64,000 nucleotides of DNA from Triangularia verruculosa (lineage: Eukaryota > Ascomycota > Sordariomycetes > Sordariales > Podosporaceae), in NCBI GenBank assembly GCA_033296885.1, contig MU863886.1, forward strand, positions 352,983 through 416,982, given 5' to 3'. The notes under the pieces were generated by a model. The model searched no databases. It worked only from the letters and a program-made list of their open reading frames with translations, and was not told the DNA's origin. Shown piece by piece: positions 21,842-31,811 of the stretch. Positions within the stretch are counted from its first letter, which is position 1. Every line of letters begins with the position of its first letter. A program made the position numbers and the translations under genes.

Positions 21842-23479
21842 ATGGACGACACAATGGCACCCGTGACGCGCAATCAGGCGCCCAAGATATCGCCATTCTT
21901 GGAGCCGGGAAAAACCACCAAGGTCGGCTCGTTAGCCATCCTCCAGCTCTCGCGCGACAACCTCCAGCCCGTCTACCTTCAGGCGCCCAGTGGGAAGCAT
22001 GATGGATACGCCGAGGGCGCTGTCGTCAACACCCGCTATGGATCCTTCCCTCACTCGACTATGATCGGCGTGCCGTGGGGCTCGCAAATTCGCGCCTCCA
22101 AAGTCGACACTGGCTCCCGAGGTCGCAACAACAAGAGAAAGCGCAACAAGAGCGACGACGACGGAAAAGAAGGTCCGGCCGCCATCCCAGAAGCGAAAAC
22201 CGAGCCTGAAAGCACGCCTGCCGAGGTTATCGATGACTCCAGCGCTGCCACCAAGAAAGTTGTCGCCGACGTCAGCGGTTTCATCCATATTCTTCCACCG
22301 ACCCCCGAGGTTTGGACGAGCAGCTTGCCCCACCGAACGCAGGTCGTCTATACCCCAGATTATAGTTACGTCCTGCACAGAATACGTGCCAGGCCTGGCT
22401 CTGTGTTGATCGAGGCTGGTGCCGGTAGCGGCAGTTTTACTCATGCCTCTGTACGAGCCGTCTACAATGGATACCCAACCGAAGCAGAGCGCAAAGGCAA
22501 AGTGTACAGCTTCGAATTTCACGAGCAACGATTTCACAAGATGAACAAGGAGCTAAAGGAACATAACCTCGGGGGGTTGGTCCACCTGACGCATCGTGAC
22601 GTCTACAGTGGCGGGTTCTTGATTGATGGCAAGAGTCCCGAGGCTGAGGCCATCTTTCTCGATCTTCCAGCCCCTTGGGAGGCTTTACACCACCTCTCCC
22701 GACGAAACCCCAAGAATCCCGGCGACAAAGATTGGGTATCACCGTTGAACCCGAAAAGGAGCGCCCATATCTGCACCTTCTCTCCATGTATCGAACAGGT
22801 CACCAAGACAGTCTCAGCCATGCGGCGCCTTGGCTGGGTGGGCATTGATATGGTTGAGATTGTTAACAGAAAGTATCACACTTCGCGTGAGCGTGTCGGT
22901 CTGAATCTTTCCATGGATCGTGGCGTCAACAATTCGGCTCGCGACGTGGATGAGGCACTCGCGCGGCTGACCGAGATAGAAACCCGGTTCCGCGAGCATG
23001 CGGCCAAATCGAAGGAGTCAGATGACGAGATGGATGGCGACGATGATGGTGGGCTGATCAAGATGCGTGAGAAGAAGGAGCTGAAAGGTGGAAAGAGGCG
23101 CGGCGGGGAGAAGAAAGTCAAAGTCGACCACAAACCTGCCTCTCCAGAGAGTTTTGAGACACCAGCGTCCGGGGTTCCTCTCTGGATGGAAGGACGACTC
23201 ATCACCCGTGGTGAACCAGAGATCAAGACACATACGTCTTATCTCGTGTTTGCCACGCTGCCACGAGAGTGGACCGATCAGGACGAGGCGGCGGCGGCGT
23301 CCAGATATCCCGTGGTTGGAGAGCAAAAGGTTATCGGTGTTGTCGATAAGGCGGCAAGAAAACAGGAGAGGAGGGAGCAGCTCCAAAAGGCGACGGGGAA
23401 CCGAAAGGCGAGGCGGATGGAGAGAGCTGCGGAGTTGGCTGTTACGGCCGAGGGAACGGCTCCTGAAGTGGTACCATAA
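21842..23479 (+). CDS. TRM61: tRNA (adenine(58)-N1)-methyltransferase catalytic subunit
   Basis: Single-exon gene, 545 aa, from ATG 21842. It belongs to the GCD14/Trm61 family, the AdoMet-dependent subunit that with Trm6 makes m1A58 in tRNA T-loops and stabilises initiator tRNA-Met in the nucleus. Evidence: an N-terminal beta-barrel-like region with GSLAILQLSRDNLQPVYLQ and RYGSFPHSTMIG; the segment THRTQVVYTPDYSY-like at about residue 165; the AdoMet-binding motif LIEAGAGSGSFTH near 190; the catalytic-pocket motif DLPAPWEAL near 275; and FSPCIEQV near 315. It is longer than yeast Trm61 (383 aa) because of a charged insertion near residues 95-140 and a Lys/Arg-rich C-terminal extension, both usual in filamentous fungi. 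No introns needed. Confidence 0.95.
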   Translation: MDDTMAPVTRNQAPKISPFLEPGKTTKVGSLAILQLSRDNLQPVYLQAPSGKHDGYAEGAVVNTRYGSFPHSTMIGVPWGSQIRASKVDTGSRGRNNKRKRNKSDDDGKEGPAAIPEAKTEPESTPAEVIDDSSAATKKVVADVSGFIHILPPTPEVWTSSLPHRTQVVYTPDYSYVLHRIRARPGSVLIEAGAGSGSFTHASVRAVYNGYPTEAERKGKVYSFEFHEQRFHKMNKELKEHNLGGLVHLTHRDVYSGGFLIDGKSPEAEAIFLDLPAPWEALHHLSRRNPKNPGDKDWVSPLNPKRSAHICTFSPCIEQVTKTVSAMRRLGWVGIDMVEIVNRKYHTSRERVGLNLSMDRGVNNSARDVDEALARLTEIETRFREHAAKSKESDDEMDGDDDGGLIKMREKKELKGGKRRGGEKKVKVDHKPASPESFETPASGVPLWMEGRLITRGEPEIKTHTSYLVFATLPREWTDQDEAAAASRYPVVGEQKVIGVVDKAARKQERREQLQKATGNRKARRMERAAELAVTAEGTAPEVVP

Positions 23480-24343
23480 TGGTTGCCAGTATACCCCTAA
23501 TATGAAGACTTGGTACCGGAGACAGACTTGATCAATTTGAGGCGCATGTGACAAGAAACCATTGACACTACTGCAAGGCATCGTCATGACAGAGGTGCAT
23601 GATGCGTACCCCGGAATTCTGTGCGTTGATCGCTCATGAGGCTCGGCCACGTTGGCGCCAACCTCTTACCCCTCAAACGTTAGCTTGACCCCATGGATAT
23701 GCTTCCTTTCGGAGCTGTAGCTTCCCCTTACCCTCAATCTGTCGCTAGGTCCACGTTGCTCTCTTTGCTTTGCGATCAGCTGTATGTTTAGCAGCCTTCA
23801 CGACGCCCAGTCATGACACGACAAAAACCTTCCTGCTGTCATTTCACTTTTTCAGAAGCAACACACGCTACGAATTGAGTTACGCCATAAACTCCACCAA
23901 AACCGACTCCAACCTGAAGAGCTCATCACAGGTCGCCCATTAGTCAATCGGCCTCGTATCTCTATCTTCGTGCTTGTCCCAGGGTAACCTGACCAATAGC
24001 TCGATGATACCATCACATTAGGTACTTATCAGCAGGACTCAGCAGGACTCAGTAGCGAGGCGGGGGCTTTGAGGTACCGGACGATATGTTGCTTGGTGGG
24101 TTGCTGTTTGGCACGCAAAGGTCTCAAGAGATAGGACCCATCTCGTCACCCTCCCCCCTCCTCGTCCCTGCCCGGTTTCGGGCAACTGGCTGTGGCTATG
24201 GCTGACACCGTTCCGCATATTTTTCTGATTGACTTTTAAACCCTTTTTCTTTTCAGTGAATCTATTTTTACACAATACCACTCGTCCCCTTTTGTTTCTG
24301 CTCTTTCTGCCTGACATCAGAAACCTTTCAACACGGAAAACCG
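23480..24343. other. Intergenic stretch
   Basis: No gene supported. It includes a short direct repeat of CAGCAGGACT (two copies near 24031-24051) and a pyrimidine-rich leader before 24344. Confidence 0.5.
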
Positions 24344-25932
24344 ATGATGGAAGGTCTCTGGTGGCTACAGTTCGTTCAATCCTTGCCGCAATTCTTTTTG
24401 GGGGTCATTGATGACCTGCTTCAGTTTGTTTTTAGCTTGTTTGCAGTGGCGCATACCCAGGAACATACCTGCGTTGAGGTTGTCCCGGAGCACTTCCTCG
24501 GGTCCGACACAGTCACCAGGTCTTCGTTGAACTTCAAGCCTTTGTCACTAAGGACCCTGCTCGACGGACCTACTATCACGTCTTGTAGGGAATTCAATGT
24601 TCGGTTACTTGGTTGGCTGCACACACTCGGGCAAATCGTCTCAATGTACTACTCAGTGGGCTCGTCCTGGGCGAAAGTAACGTTTAAATTCTCATTAGGC
24701 ACCACGACTCGATTATTTACGAACCTTCTTTCCCGCGGTCGGATAGAGTATAGACCTTGTTCACTGGAAAGGCTGCCCTACGAGCTACGAATGAAGGTCC
24801 TCCGTTCCATTCCCGAATTAAGCGACCTCGTGTCCCTCGTGCGAGCGTCCTCCGTCTTTTACCAGCAGTATCTCAAGACCAAGAAGTCTTTGCTTGCTGG
24901 AATACTCGTAATGTCGTTGGGTGGTGCCTTGGTCGACGCCGTGGCTGCCCATGAAGCGGCTGCCTTGCGTGGTGACATGTCGATCAAGGGGGATGTTGTT
25001 CAACAGCACTTGGACAGATACAAGGTTCGACGCAAGAAGTATAGGTCCAGGATGAGTGATTGCCTCATCGATGAATATGATGAGAGCTTTCTACTTGACA
25101 TTCATCGATTTTGGCAGGCGTATGCTCGACCGCTTTCTCTGAAGTGCGCGCTCTTCTTCCTTTCGAGATTCGACCCTCAGCGTCCTCCGACAATCGACAA
25201 TCTATCAGCTACGGAGAACATCAGACTCCTGAGAGCACTCTACCGCTTCGAACTCTATAGCTGCTTGTTCGGTGGTGAATCAAGAGTCGATCAACTCGGC
25301 TTCACCGAGGAGGAGGTTTTGTACAATTTCTTTTGTTTGTTTCGGCCCTGGGAGGTTGAGGAGGTCTTCTCGGTGTACGCCTTGATCCATGAGGAGACGG
25401 GAACATGCCTCCGGGCAATGGAGAAGAAGCTATTTCATGGTATGTTTGACGGCGCGCTTGGGTACCCCTGAATTATTTGTATCTTGCTGACTCTGCAACA
25501 GCTGTTACCCATGAACTCATCTTGATCGGCGGTGCAGCTTCCTGTGGCCTACGGGGATTCGATATGGCTCTGACCAACACGAACTTCCATAGCATAATCA
25601 CTGTGCGGCCAGAACATCCACAGACTTCTGTATATGGGCTCATGGAGAACATCTTGACGCCAGATGTGCAAGCAAGCAGGCGCCGTCTGTTCCCCACATG
25701 TGGTGATCTCGCAGAACAGAGCGGAGATCCGCTCCCTTATGTTGGCGAGGCAGAGGACCAGCCTTCGCTTGGATGGGTTGTAGTTTCCAAGGGAGATTAC
25801 ATCAACGCTTATGGAGGCAGTATATATAAGCCCAGCCCTCGGAGTTGGGGCTATGTTTTCTGGGATATGTGGCGATTGACCAAAATGAAAGGTGATGAGA
25901 AATTGAAAAGTTCGCGTTGGGCATCTGGATGA
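24344..25932 (+). CDS. F-box-like domain protein
   Basis: Two exons (24344-25439 and 25502-25932), 508 aa. The intron has a GTATGT donor, a GCTGAC branch word and a CAACAG acceptor, and rebuilds an Ala codon. Residues 1-40 are hydrophobic (WWLQFVQSLPQFFLGVIDDL), possibly a membrane anchor or an overlong start. Around residues 138-180 is an F-box-like motif (LERLPYELRMKVLRSIPELS, then Leu/Val spacing and Cys/Ser-Phe). The remainder resembles fungal F-box proteins with a helical C-terminal region and a WGYVFWDMWRL segment near the end. F-box proteins recruit substrates to SCF ubiquitin ligases; the substrate here cannot be told. The stop lies about 100 bp before an assembly join, so the 3' region is unreliable. 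Confidence 0.75.
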
Positions 25933-26028
25933 CGACACATTGAGTAAGTATGGGCTTTGCCCATACTTCGATCTCAAATACCTTCCATTTCCATGTGCTT
26001 GCACAACCTCCAAAACACCACTGCACGG

Positions 26029-26029
<1 letters not shown>

Positions 26030-26080
<51 letters not shown>
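26030..26080. repeat. Poly-G run (about 51 G) at contig end
   Basis: Uninterrupted G tract immediately before the N gap. Almost certainly a sequencing or assembly artefact at a contig edge, not biology. Confidence 0.9.
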
Positions 26081-26081
<1 letters not shown>

Positions 26082-26082
26082 A

Positions 26083-26092
26083 NNNNNNNNNN
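26083..26092. other. Assembly gap (10 N)
   Basis: Ten Ns joining two contig ends. True gap length is unknown, so distances across it and linkage of flanking sequence should not be trusted. Confidence 0.98.
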
Positions 26093-26187
26093 TTAAAATT
26101 TTTTTATTTTGGGGTTTTCCCAATATTTATTACAAAATTCCTTACATTTTCATTTGGTTTCAAAAACCCCAAAAAACCCCCGGAAAA

Positions 26188-26207
26188 CCCCCCCCCCCCC
26201 CCCCCCC
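26188..26207. repeat. Poly-C run (20 C) after the gap
   Basis: Ends a 95-bp stretch made of homopolymers of A, T, G and C (26093-26187), a pattern of degraded read quality. Protein frames read through it are not real. Confidence 0.9.
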
Positions 26208-26429
26208 GCCCGGCCCTTCCCCCCTTTTCCCCCCTTACTGACAACTGAGTACAGCTATCACAACGTCTTCAGAAGGCCTTGGGATTACCATTTACGTCGG
26301 GAAAATTACCAGTCTTTCCTTTCACTACGGTAGGTACGTCCCACGCCCCATGTGCATACAGGCTATCTAACCCATTTTCTCCAAAGATTTATTGCTTTTG
26401 CATCAAACTTTTCAACATTCTTGATGAAA

Positions 26430-26768
26430 TGACGAAACGATTTGCTTTGACTGGGCTGTCGCTAGGAGTAGGAGGCGCCCAAAAGAGCATGTAAGCAATT
26501 TTCGCTCATTCTTTTTCTACCAACAACACCTACAAAAGAAAATTGAAAATGAAAACTGAACAAAAAAACAGGGTGAGTGACGGTTTAATTACAGGCTTGT
26601 TCCCTGTATTATTACCTGCAGGTGGAGAAAAAGCGACACTGCTTTATTCTTCCGTATACGAATCTGTCGAAAGTCGGAAAATGGTGGTGGGGTGCGTTTT
26701 CAGACGCCAGTCACAGCTCTTTTGCTGTAGCCTACCTCGAGCATATCGACATTCTATCCACTATCTGA
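26430..26768 (+). CDS. Possible orphan spliced hypothetical gene
   Basis: An ATG at 26430 opens 20 codons ending at a GTAAGC donor (26491), and an acceptor CTGCAG at 26622 opens 48 codons beginning VEKKRHCF and ending at TGA 26768. The two pieces are not in a matching phase without a small middle exon, for which the GGTGAGTG around 26571 offers a candidate site. The downstream piece has protein-like composition (Trp-rich KWWWGAF, then helical). Weak; it may be the remains of a gene cut by the assembly join. Confidence 0.2.
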
Positions 26769-27460
26769 GCTGGTGAGAGGCAATGCGTGTTGTTCAATTG
26801 GGTCCAAAACACAGCAAACCCCACTACCGATTTCCGACTTTCAAGAGATTATGCGGTGATTGATCTCCCCGAGCAAGATATGACGGCGACAGAATCCCAT
26901 CTCCCTGAAGCTTACACTACTCGAAAGGGCATTGACGGTACCGGAAGCTTGTCTGCTTACCTCAGGTTCGTCTCCCCATCCCTCCAAATCGGCACGTATT
27001 TTTGGCTTCCTAAAGTCCAGGCTCAAGCCGACATCAGCCACGTTGGTTATGGCGCGGTAGGCTACCGACCAGACCACATTGAGTGTGCTGTCAGAAGATC
27101 CAAGCAGGCCAAGCGCCTCCTGGGTCCGTTCCAAGTGGTACGTATGTGTGGAAGACAGCGGGCCTGACAGGCTCTGCCAGTGTAAGTACAACGACATCAC
27201 GAACATGACAGTGTTAGGCCCGGAAAGTCTCGGGCAACTCCACATCGAGGTCGTGATCTCAATGTACCCTACCCCTTTTTGGTTGCCCCGCCAACGACGG
27301 GAACACTCAACAACATGCATGTGAAAATGACGACAGGTGGAAGGAATCTCAACAGGACCACCGATGGCGTTCCCAACAGATGAAGCGGGGCTACATCGGA
27401 ACTCAGGAAAGCAGTAATGACACGAGCAAAAGTGAGGTTGTAATAAGGGGCAAAAACAAT

Positions 27461-27550
27461 TGATCCGCCCAGGGGTCGAACCTGGAACCTCCTGATTACT
27501 TGATCTGTTAAGAATCGTAGTCAGACGCGCTGCCATTACGCCAGCGGACC
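27461..27550 (-). tRNA. tRNA-Arg (ACG) with 18-nt intron
   Basis: On the minus strand the sequence folds as a tRNA: acceptor stem GGTCCGC with GCGGATC, discriminator A, D-arm GGCGTAATGGCAGCGC, anticodon stem TCTGA/TCAGG, T-arm CCAGGTTCGACCCCTGG. The mature anticodon loop is CTACGAA with anticodon ACG; an 18-nt intron (TTCTTAACAGATCAAGTA) follows position 37, the canonical place for nuclear tRNA introns. A closely related copy lies at 62489-62576 on the other strand. Confidence 0.93.
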
Positions 27551-27929
27551 TATTAGAGGTGATTGTTGGATTTTGGCACTCGGAACCGGATTACAATGGG
27601 AGGGATGCTGCACAATGAGAGTTGCAACCCCTTTTCCTGTGTTGACATCGAGCCGCCTAGGCTCAATTGAACAGTTTAGTTGCCTCTCCATAGTCGCAGA
27701 ATATATGTACAAAAAAGAACCAGTTGACCAGATTTGCCTAGCGATGATTACTGAAAACTAGGTACCCATCCGCCCCAAAACACCAACCAACATCCACTAT
27801 CCACCTGTTCATCCTCCATTACCCTGATTTTCTTTTCCCCCCCTCCTCCCCTCGCCAAAAACTCTGGACCTACCTAGCCAGTTAGAACCCCCCTCAACTC
27901 ACTCGCCTAGCCTACCGTAGGTAAGGTAC
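27551..27929. other. Intergenic stretch
   Basis: Between the tRNA and the 3' end of the Myb/SANT-like gene. Contains ACTAGGTACC and GGTAAGGTACCTA half-sites of the recurrent palindrome. No gene seen. Confidence 0.5.
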
Positions 27930-28846
27930 CTATCTCCTAGAACCCCCCCGGTGACCAACCTGAGAATCCAGGTACTCACCCCCCGCCCCCAACTTCTTGT
28001 ACAGCTCAAGGTTATGATCCCGCCGCTCCTTTTCCTCCCGTTGCTGCCGGGCCCGTCTGCGGGCGCCAAGAGTTCCGTTGTGCTCAGGCTTAGGCGAGGC
28101 CGAACGGTTACGACGATTCCCGGCATTTCGTCTGCGGACGGGTCTCGCCTCGGGGGAGCTCTCGGAGTCGCTCAGGTCCTCCATATCACGGATGGCAGCG
28201 TCCTCGTCAAAGCCGGGATCCTCGACGTCGTCATCCTCAATGCTGTCATCCTCGATGCTGGGTAGGATACCGCTGTTGTCGCCAGCTTTCTTTGCTGCTT
28301 TCTTCGCCTCCTCCCGGGCCTTCTCGCGGGAGGAACGACGGGCTTGTCTCCGCTTCTCTCTGACTGCGATGAGGCGCTCGTCACGCTTGGCTACCTGCTC
28401 CGGGTCGCCTTCTGTGCCGGTTGTTAGTTCATTGTCAAGTGTAGGTAGGTAAATAGGGGTTCTGTGTCAGACCTACCGCAGTTGCAGTACCTGTTCACGA
28501 AGCGACCGGCAGCGGGAGTTGGGCGGCGGTGGCGGGCGCTCTGCCAGTAGTGCTCGACTGAAAGTCAGGTTGTTAGTGAACCGCAGTCAGAAATACACTG
28601 AAGAAAGGATCACTCACACATGGCGAGGCCGGTATAGTCGCGGCGGTCAGGCTCGCCTTCTTTGAGGAACCTCTCTCGCATCCGTTTCCTCATCTGTTCG
28701 GCAACCCAGGGCCACTCATGCTCTTCGTTGTTCTCGATATCGTCTCCAACGCGCTTCTTGGAGTAGGGGACAAGCTGCTTCCAGAACAGGAACTCCTCCT
28801 CTCTGATCCAGGCTTTGCCTCCCTTGCCAACTGTGCTGGGCTTCAT
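27930..28846 (-). CDS. Myb/SANT-like domain protein with acidic-basic tail
   Basis: Three exons on the minus strand (28846-28618, 28557-28477, 28411-27930), 263 aa. Donors are GTGAGT and GTAGGT; acceptors are TTTCAG and GCACAG; Phe and Glu codons are rebuilt across the introns. Residues 10-60 (AWIREEEFLFWKQLVPYSKK, then NEEHEWPWVAEQM) have the spaced Trp pattern of fungal Myb/SANT-like domains, followed by YTGLAM-FEHYWQ and AAGRFVNRYC, which I recall as accompanying this fold. The C-terminal half is charged: a Lys/Arg/Ala helix, an acidic patch (SIEDDDVEDPGFDEDAA) and an Arg-rich end. Likely nuclear, DNA- or histone-binding; the target is unknown. A TTTCTCACAG acceptor lies just upstream of the ATG, so a 5' UTR intron or earlier exon is possible. 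Confidence 0.75.
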
Positions 28847-30712
28847 GTTGATGCGCGCGCGGGGTTTGTGATGGATCTGTGAGAAAGTGTCAACAAATGT
28901 CTACTCGGAGCCTTGGGCGGGCGTGCAAGTGATAATAGAGGGTGTGATAGTAGTGATGTTGAAAGACAGGTGGGTGTTGAATTTTCAAGCCGTCAAAGAA
29001 TCGTTGAAAAGTCTTCCGTCGTTTCCATTGGGCGTCCTGATAGCGGTGATAATCGTCCCAACTACCATTGTAGCCATGAAGGTTCTTTGTTGAAGTTGTC
29101 AAGACGATTCTGGCGCGTGATTGAGGGTCTTTTTGAGGCAGCCATTGACACTGTCATAGGCGTTTGGGGTATGGTAAAGGCATCCAGGACTCTGTGACAG
29201 TTCTTGAAGCCCACGGGTGGACTTCAAAGGGTTCTTGAAAATGAGTAAGAGTAAGAGAGAAGAGGTGTAAGAGAGAAACAAGGTTAATGATAGGTGTGTT
29301 CTGAGTTGTTGAAGTCGCGGAATCCATACCTACTTACAGAGCCGAGGGCGTGAGTAAGGATAGACAAAAAAGGTTAGAAAGCTCAAAGCAGTATAACTCT
29401 TGGTGGCTGTCGGCAAGACGGATGACAGTGGAAGAGTCGGTCGTTGATCTGGAAAGGCAGAGGCAGTCAAGTAGAAGGAAGAGCAGGACTTCTTTATACC
29501 CCGCGGATGGCCAGCACAGTGGTTCCCTTGGTATTCACTGTGGTTGGTCACCCCCACTGGTCTTTGAAGTGAATGTCTTCATCTGAAGTGGCATTGCTCC
29601 TATTCGAACCAATCAACGTCGGCGTACATCTAATCTGATGTCTGTTTGCTATTGCCAAGGGCTCCGAGATTGAGGAGCAGGTCACTGGGAGCACACACGC
29701 GGTTTGCTCATTCTTATCTGCCAGCTCCTATCGGCCATGGCTATCCGGTGGGCAGCTGGCCATCTCAACTTGAAGGCTGAAGAAGATGCCAGCACAGGCT
29801 CAGTCTCCCTCTGTCATCCAGGAGCATCATTTGCAGAGCGGGATTGCCCCACGTGAAGCCCTTCATTTCGGCCGGGGCAGGATAACGTGCTCATTGAGCG
29901 GCGTCATTCATCGCTCCTGATTGCTGTTCTACGGCCGCTGTGTCTTTGAGGCCCCCATCATCTCATTGAATGTTCGTGGGGGACTCGGAGGAGCGTCACC
30001 CACCCAGGAGCAAACAGATTGCTGTGGTCATTGCAGGCCACAAAGACAGGTTGCCAATCTAGCAATAGTTGCTGGAGCAATTGCGTGCTTTCAACTGTGG
30101 ATGTCAGGCGCCTCCCGATCTCTGCCTCCTCTCCCAATGACGTATGATCGAAGTCGCCGCCGAAGATTATACACCGCAATTTTGACTTATTGCAGCTCTC
30201 AATATGGCATTCGAGGTGGGCAGTCGCTCTCAAACAGTCTCTTACTTACTTCAAAGATCTTGATGAATTGATCGCTGACGGCGGGAGAACCGCTTATTCT
30301 CCAGGTAGAGCCGCTGGCTCCAAAGCCAAGGTACAAAGACAGGTTTATCTTGACAAGAATAATATATAGATTAAGGTAGGTCTGAGAATACCATCAGCAA
30401 GATTGCAAAGATGGCTAATGCTAGTTCTAGGAGTTTTCTGCACAAATGCTATGAACCTCTTGCTCTTCTATACTCAAGAAAGCGGGATGCTGTGTTCATT
30501 GTGGCTGTAACTGCCTTGAGGTCAGGTGTACAATGATTTACAAAGCATCTACCCTCTCCGACACATCAGTTGAAGGGAATCGACTGGCAGGTATCATGTA
30601 TCATAGCCGTTAGTCAGTTCGACAACTGCCACAAAGCTCAGCAGTGTCTGCACTGACTGAGGTCTCCGCCACGTGCAGGCCAAAAGACCTGGAGTCCAAA
30701 GTCAGTGGCCAG

Positions 30713-30737
30713 CTGACCACTCTTTATGGGTGGTCAG
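30713..30737. repeat. 8-bp hairpin (CTGACCAC / GTGGTCAG)
   Basis: Perfect 8-bp inverted repeat with a 9-bp loop in non-coding DNA; no terminator role expected in a nuclear genome. It may belong to a decayed element. Confidence 0.6.
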
Positions 30738-31123
30738 GAGTCTCCGAGTCTCTGGAATAACCGCGCATGACCATGCTGGTCCTGTTGACTGCCAAATGAA
30801 GGGTGATCATGGTAGGCAACTCTGACAGACTCAGACTGCCCTGTGATTATACCTGTATAATACTATGTAGAGACAGCAGTGTAGTCACAGAGAGTGCAAG
30901 TATTGAACAGGAAATCATTGAACAGGATTTTATTATTAGACTATTAAAAAGGATTATCGTTAACTCCGAAAAGGGCAAATAATGGAGATCACCGTTTTAA
31001 AAACGAAATTTAAAACGTTGAAAACGGAATAGCTGGGATAACGGTGGCGTTTTCGTTTTTCAGGGTTAATGAAGGGATATTCCAGGGTTTATCACCGTTT
31101 TTCTACCGTTAATGGTTCGAGCT

Positions 31124-31145
31124 TTAAAACGGAACTCCGTTTTAA
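31124..31145. repeat. Perfect palindrome in AAAACGG repeat patch
   Basis: TTAAAACGGA and its exact reverse complement, separated by AC. Several more ACGGA/CCGTTTT words lie within 30960-31200. Confidence 0.8.
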
Positions 31146-31811
31146 GAACGGAGCTTTAAAACCGGAAAGAGCAATATTTAAAGAAGTATATTTAATATAT
31201 GACGAAAAGTATAGTATGATAAAGTGGCGTGCTGATTATAAGTGTTACCTTATCACCGGCGTCAGTATGGAATGACATGAGCATACACACTGGTCACTGT
31301 GGCACTGGATAAAATTACATGTTGTGCAAGTGAAGCCTTAGCAAACGCTTGCTGGTCCTATACTGCCACAAACTATCTTTCTAGAGACTTGAAGAACCCG
31401 GATAGCTCGATCAATAACACTCGATGCCCATCAAGCGGTCTCGGGACAGGCTGGCCGAGGTCGACCCGCCGATGGTAGCCATACTGAGATCAATGGCAGA
31501 ATGTCACACAGGAGGATTCCACAAGCCGCCTTGATGTCCCTCTCAAGGAGAAAGCTAGCCTCTTTCGCAATTCTCTCGTGCGGTTAGGTTCTTGTGATCC
31601 AATGCCGTCAACCTGGGGTGCCCGACAAATGCGGGCATCTTGAAGGTAATCAAGATTTACCTCATTGGCGGGCAGCATCTACCGAGGGGAAGACCACCTG
31701 TATAACTTCGAAACGGTGGATTGAACACACGAGACCACGACTTTTGGAAAGCAAGTTTTCGCGAGGCCCGGACTTGACCGTGGTTCGATTCTGGGGAAGC
31801 AGCGATCTACT

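Larger units (their letters stand above)
25933..27460. other. Gene-poor stretch with assembly join
   Basis: Holds the G run, the 10-N gap, a homopolymer-laden low-quality piece (26093-26240) and then ordinary sequence. A possible orphan spliced frame lies at 26430-26768. The open frame at 26787-27167 begins at GTG and has no splice or family support. Confidence 0.5.
28847..31811. other. Gene-free stretch of about 3 kb
   Basis: The largest non-coding stretch of the window. On the minus strand 28890-29102 is a 70-codon ATG frame just upstream of the Myb-like gene. From 30850 to 31200 the sequence becomes AT-rich with repeated AAAACGG/CCGTTTT words and a perfect palindrome (31124-31145). A hairpin lies at 30713-30737. 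I see no transposase or reverse-transcriptase frame, so a decayed repeat is the simplest reading. Confidence 0.5.

Noticed and set aside
21932..22537. 201-codon frame opposite TRM61
   Set aside because: Antisense shadow; the sense frame contains the methyltransferase motifs.
25940..26248. Gly-rich frames crossing the N gap
   Set aside because: They arise from the artefactual G and C runs and undefined bases.
26787..27167. 126-codon frame, plus strand
   Set aside because: Starts at GTG, has no splice support or recognisable domain, and competes with a 231-codon frame on the other strand that overlaps the tRNA.
30850..31275. Transposon coding sequence in the AT-rich patch
   Set aside because: The only open frame (31069-31275) is low complexity, and no transposase or reverse-transcriptase motif is visible.
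31741..31800. GGTTCGATTC word resembling a tRNA T-loop
   Set aside because: No acceptor stem, D-arm or anticodon arm could be folded around it.
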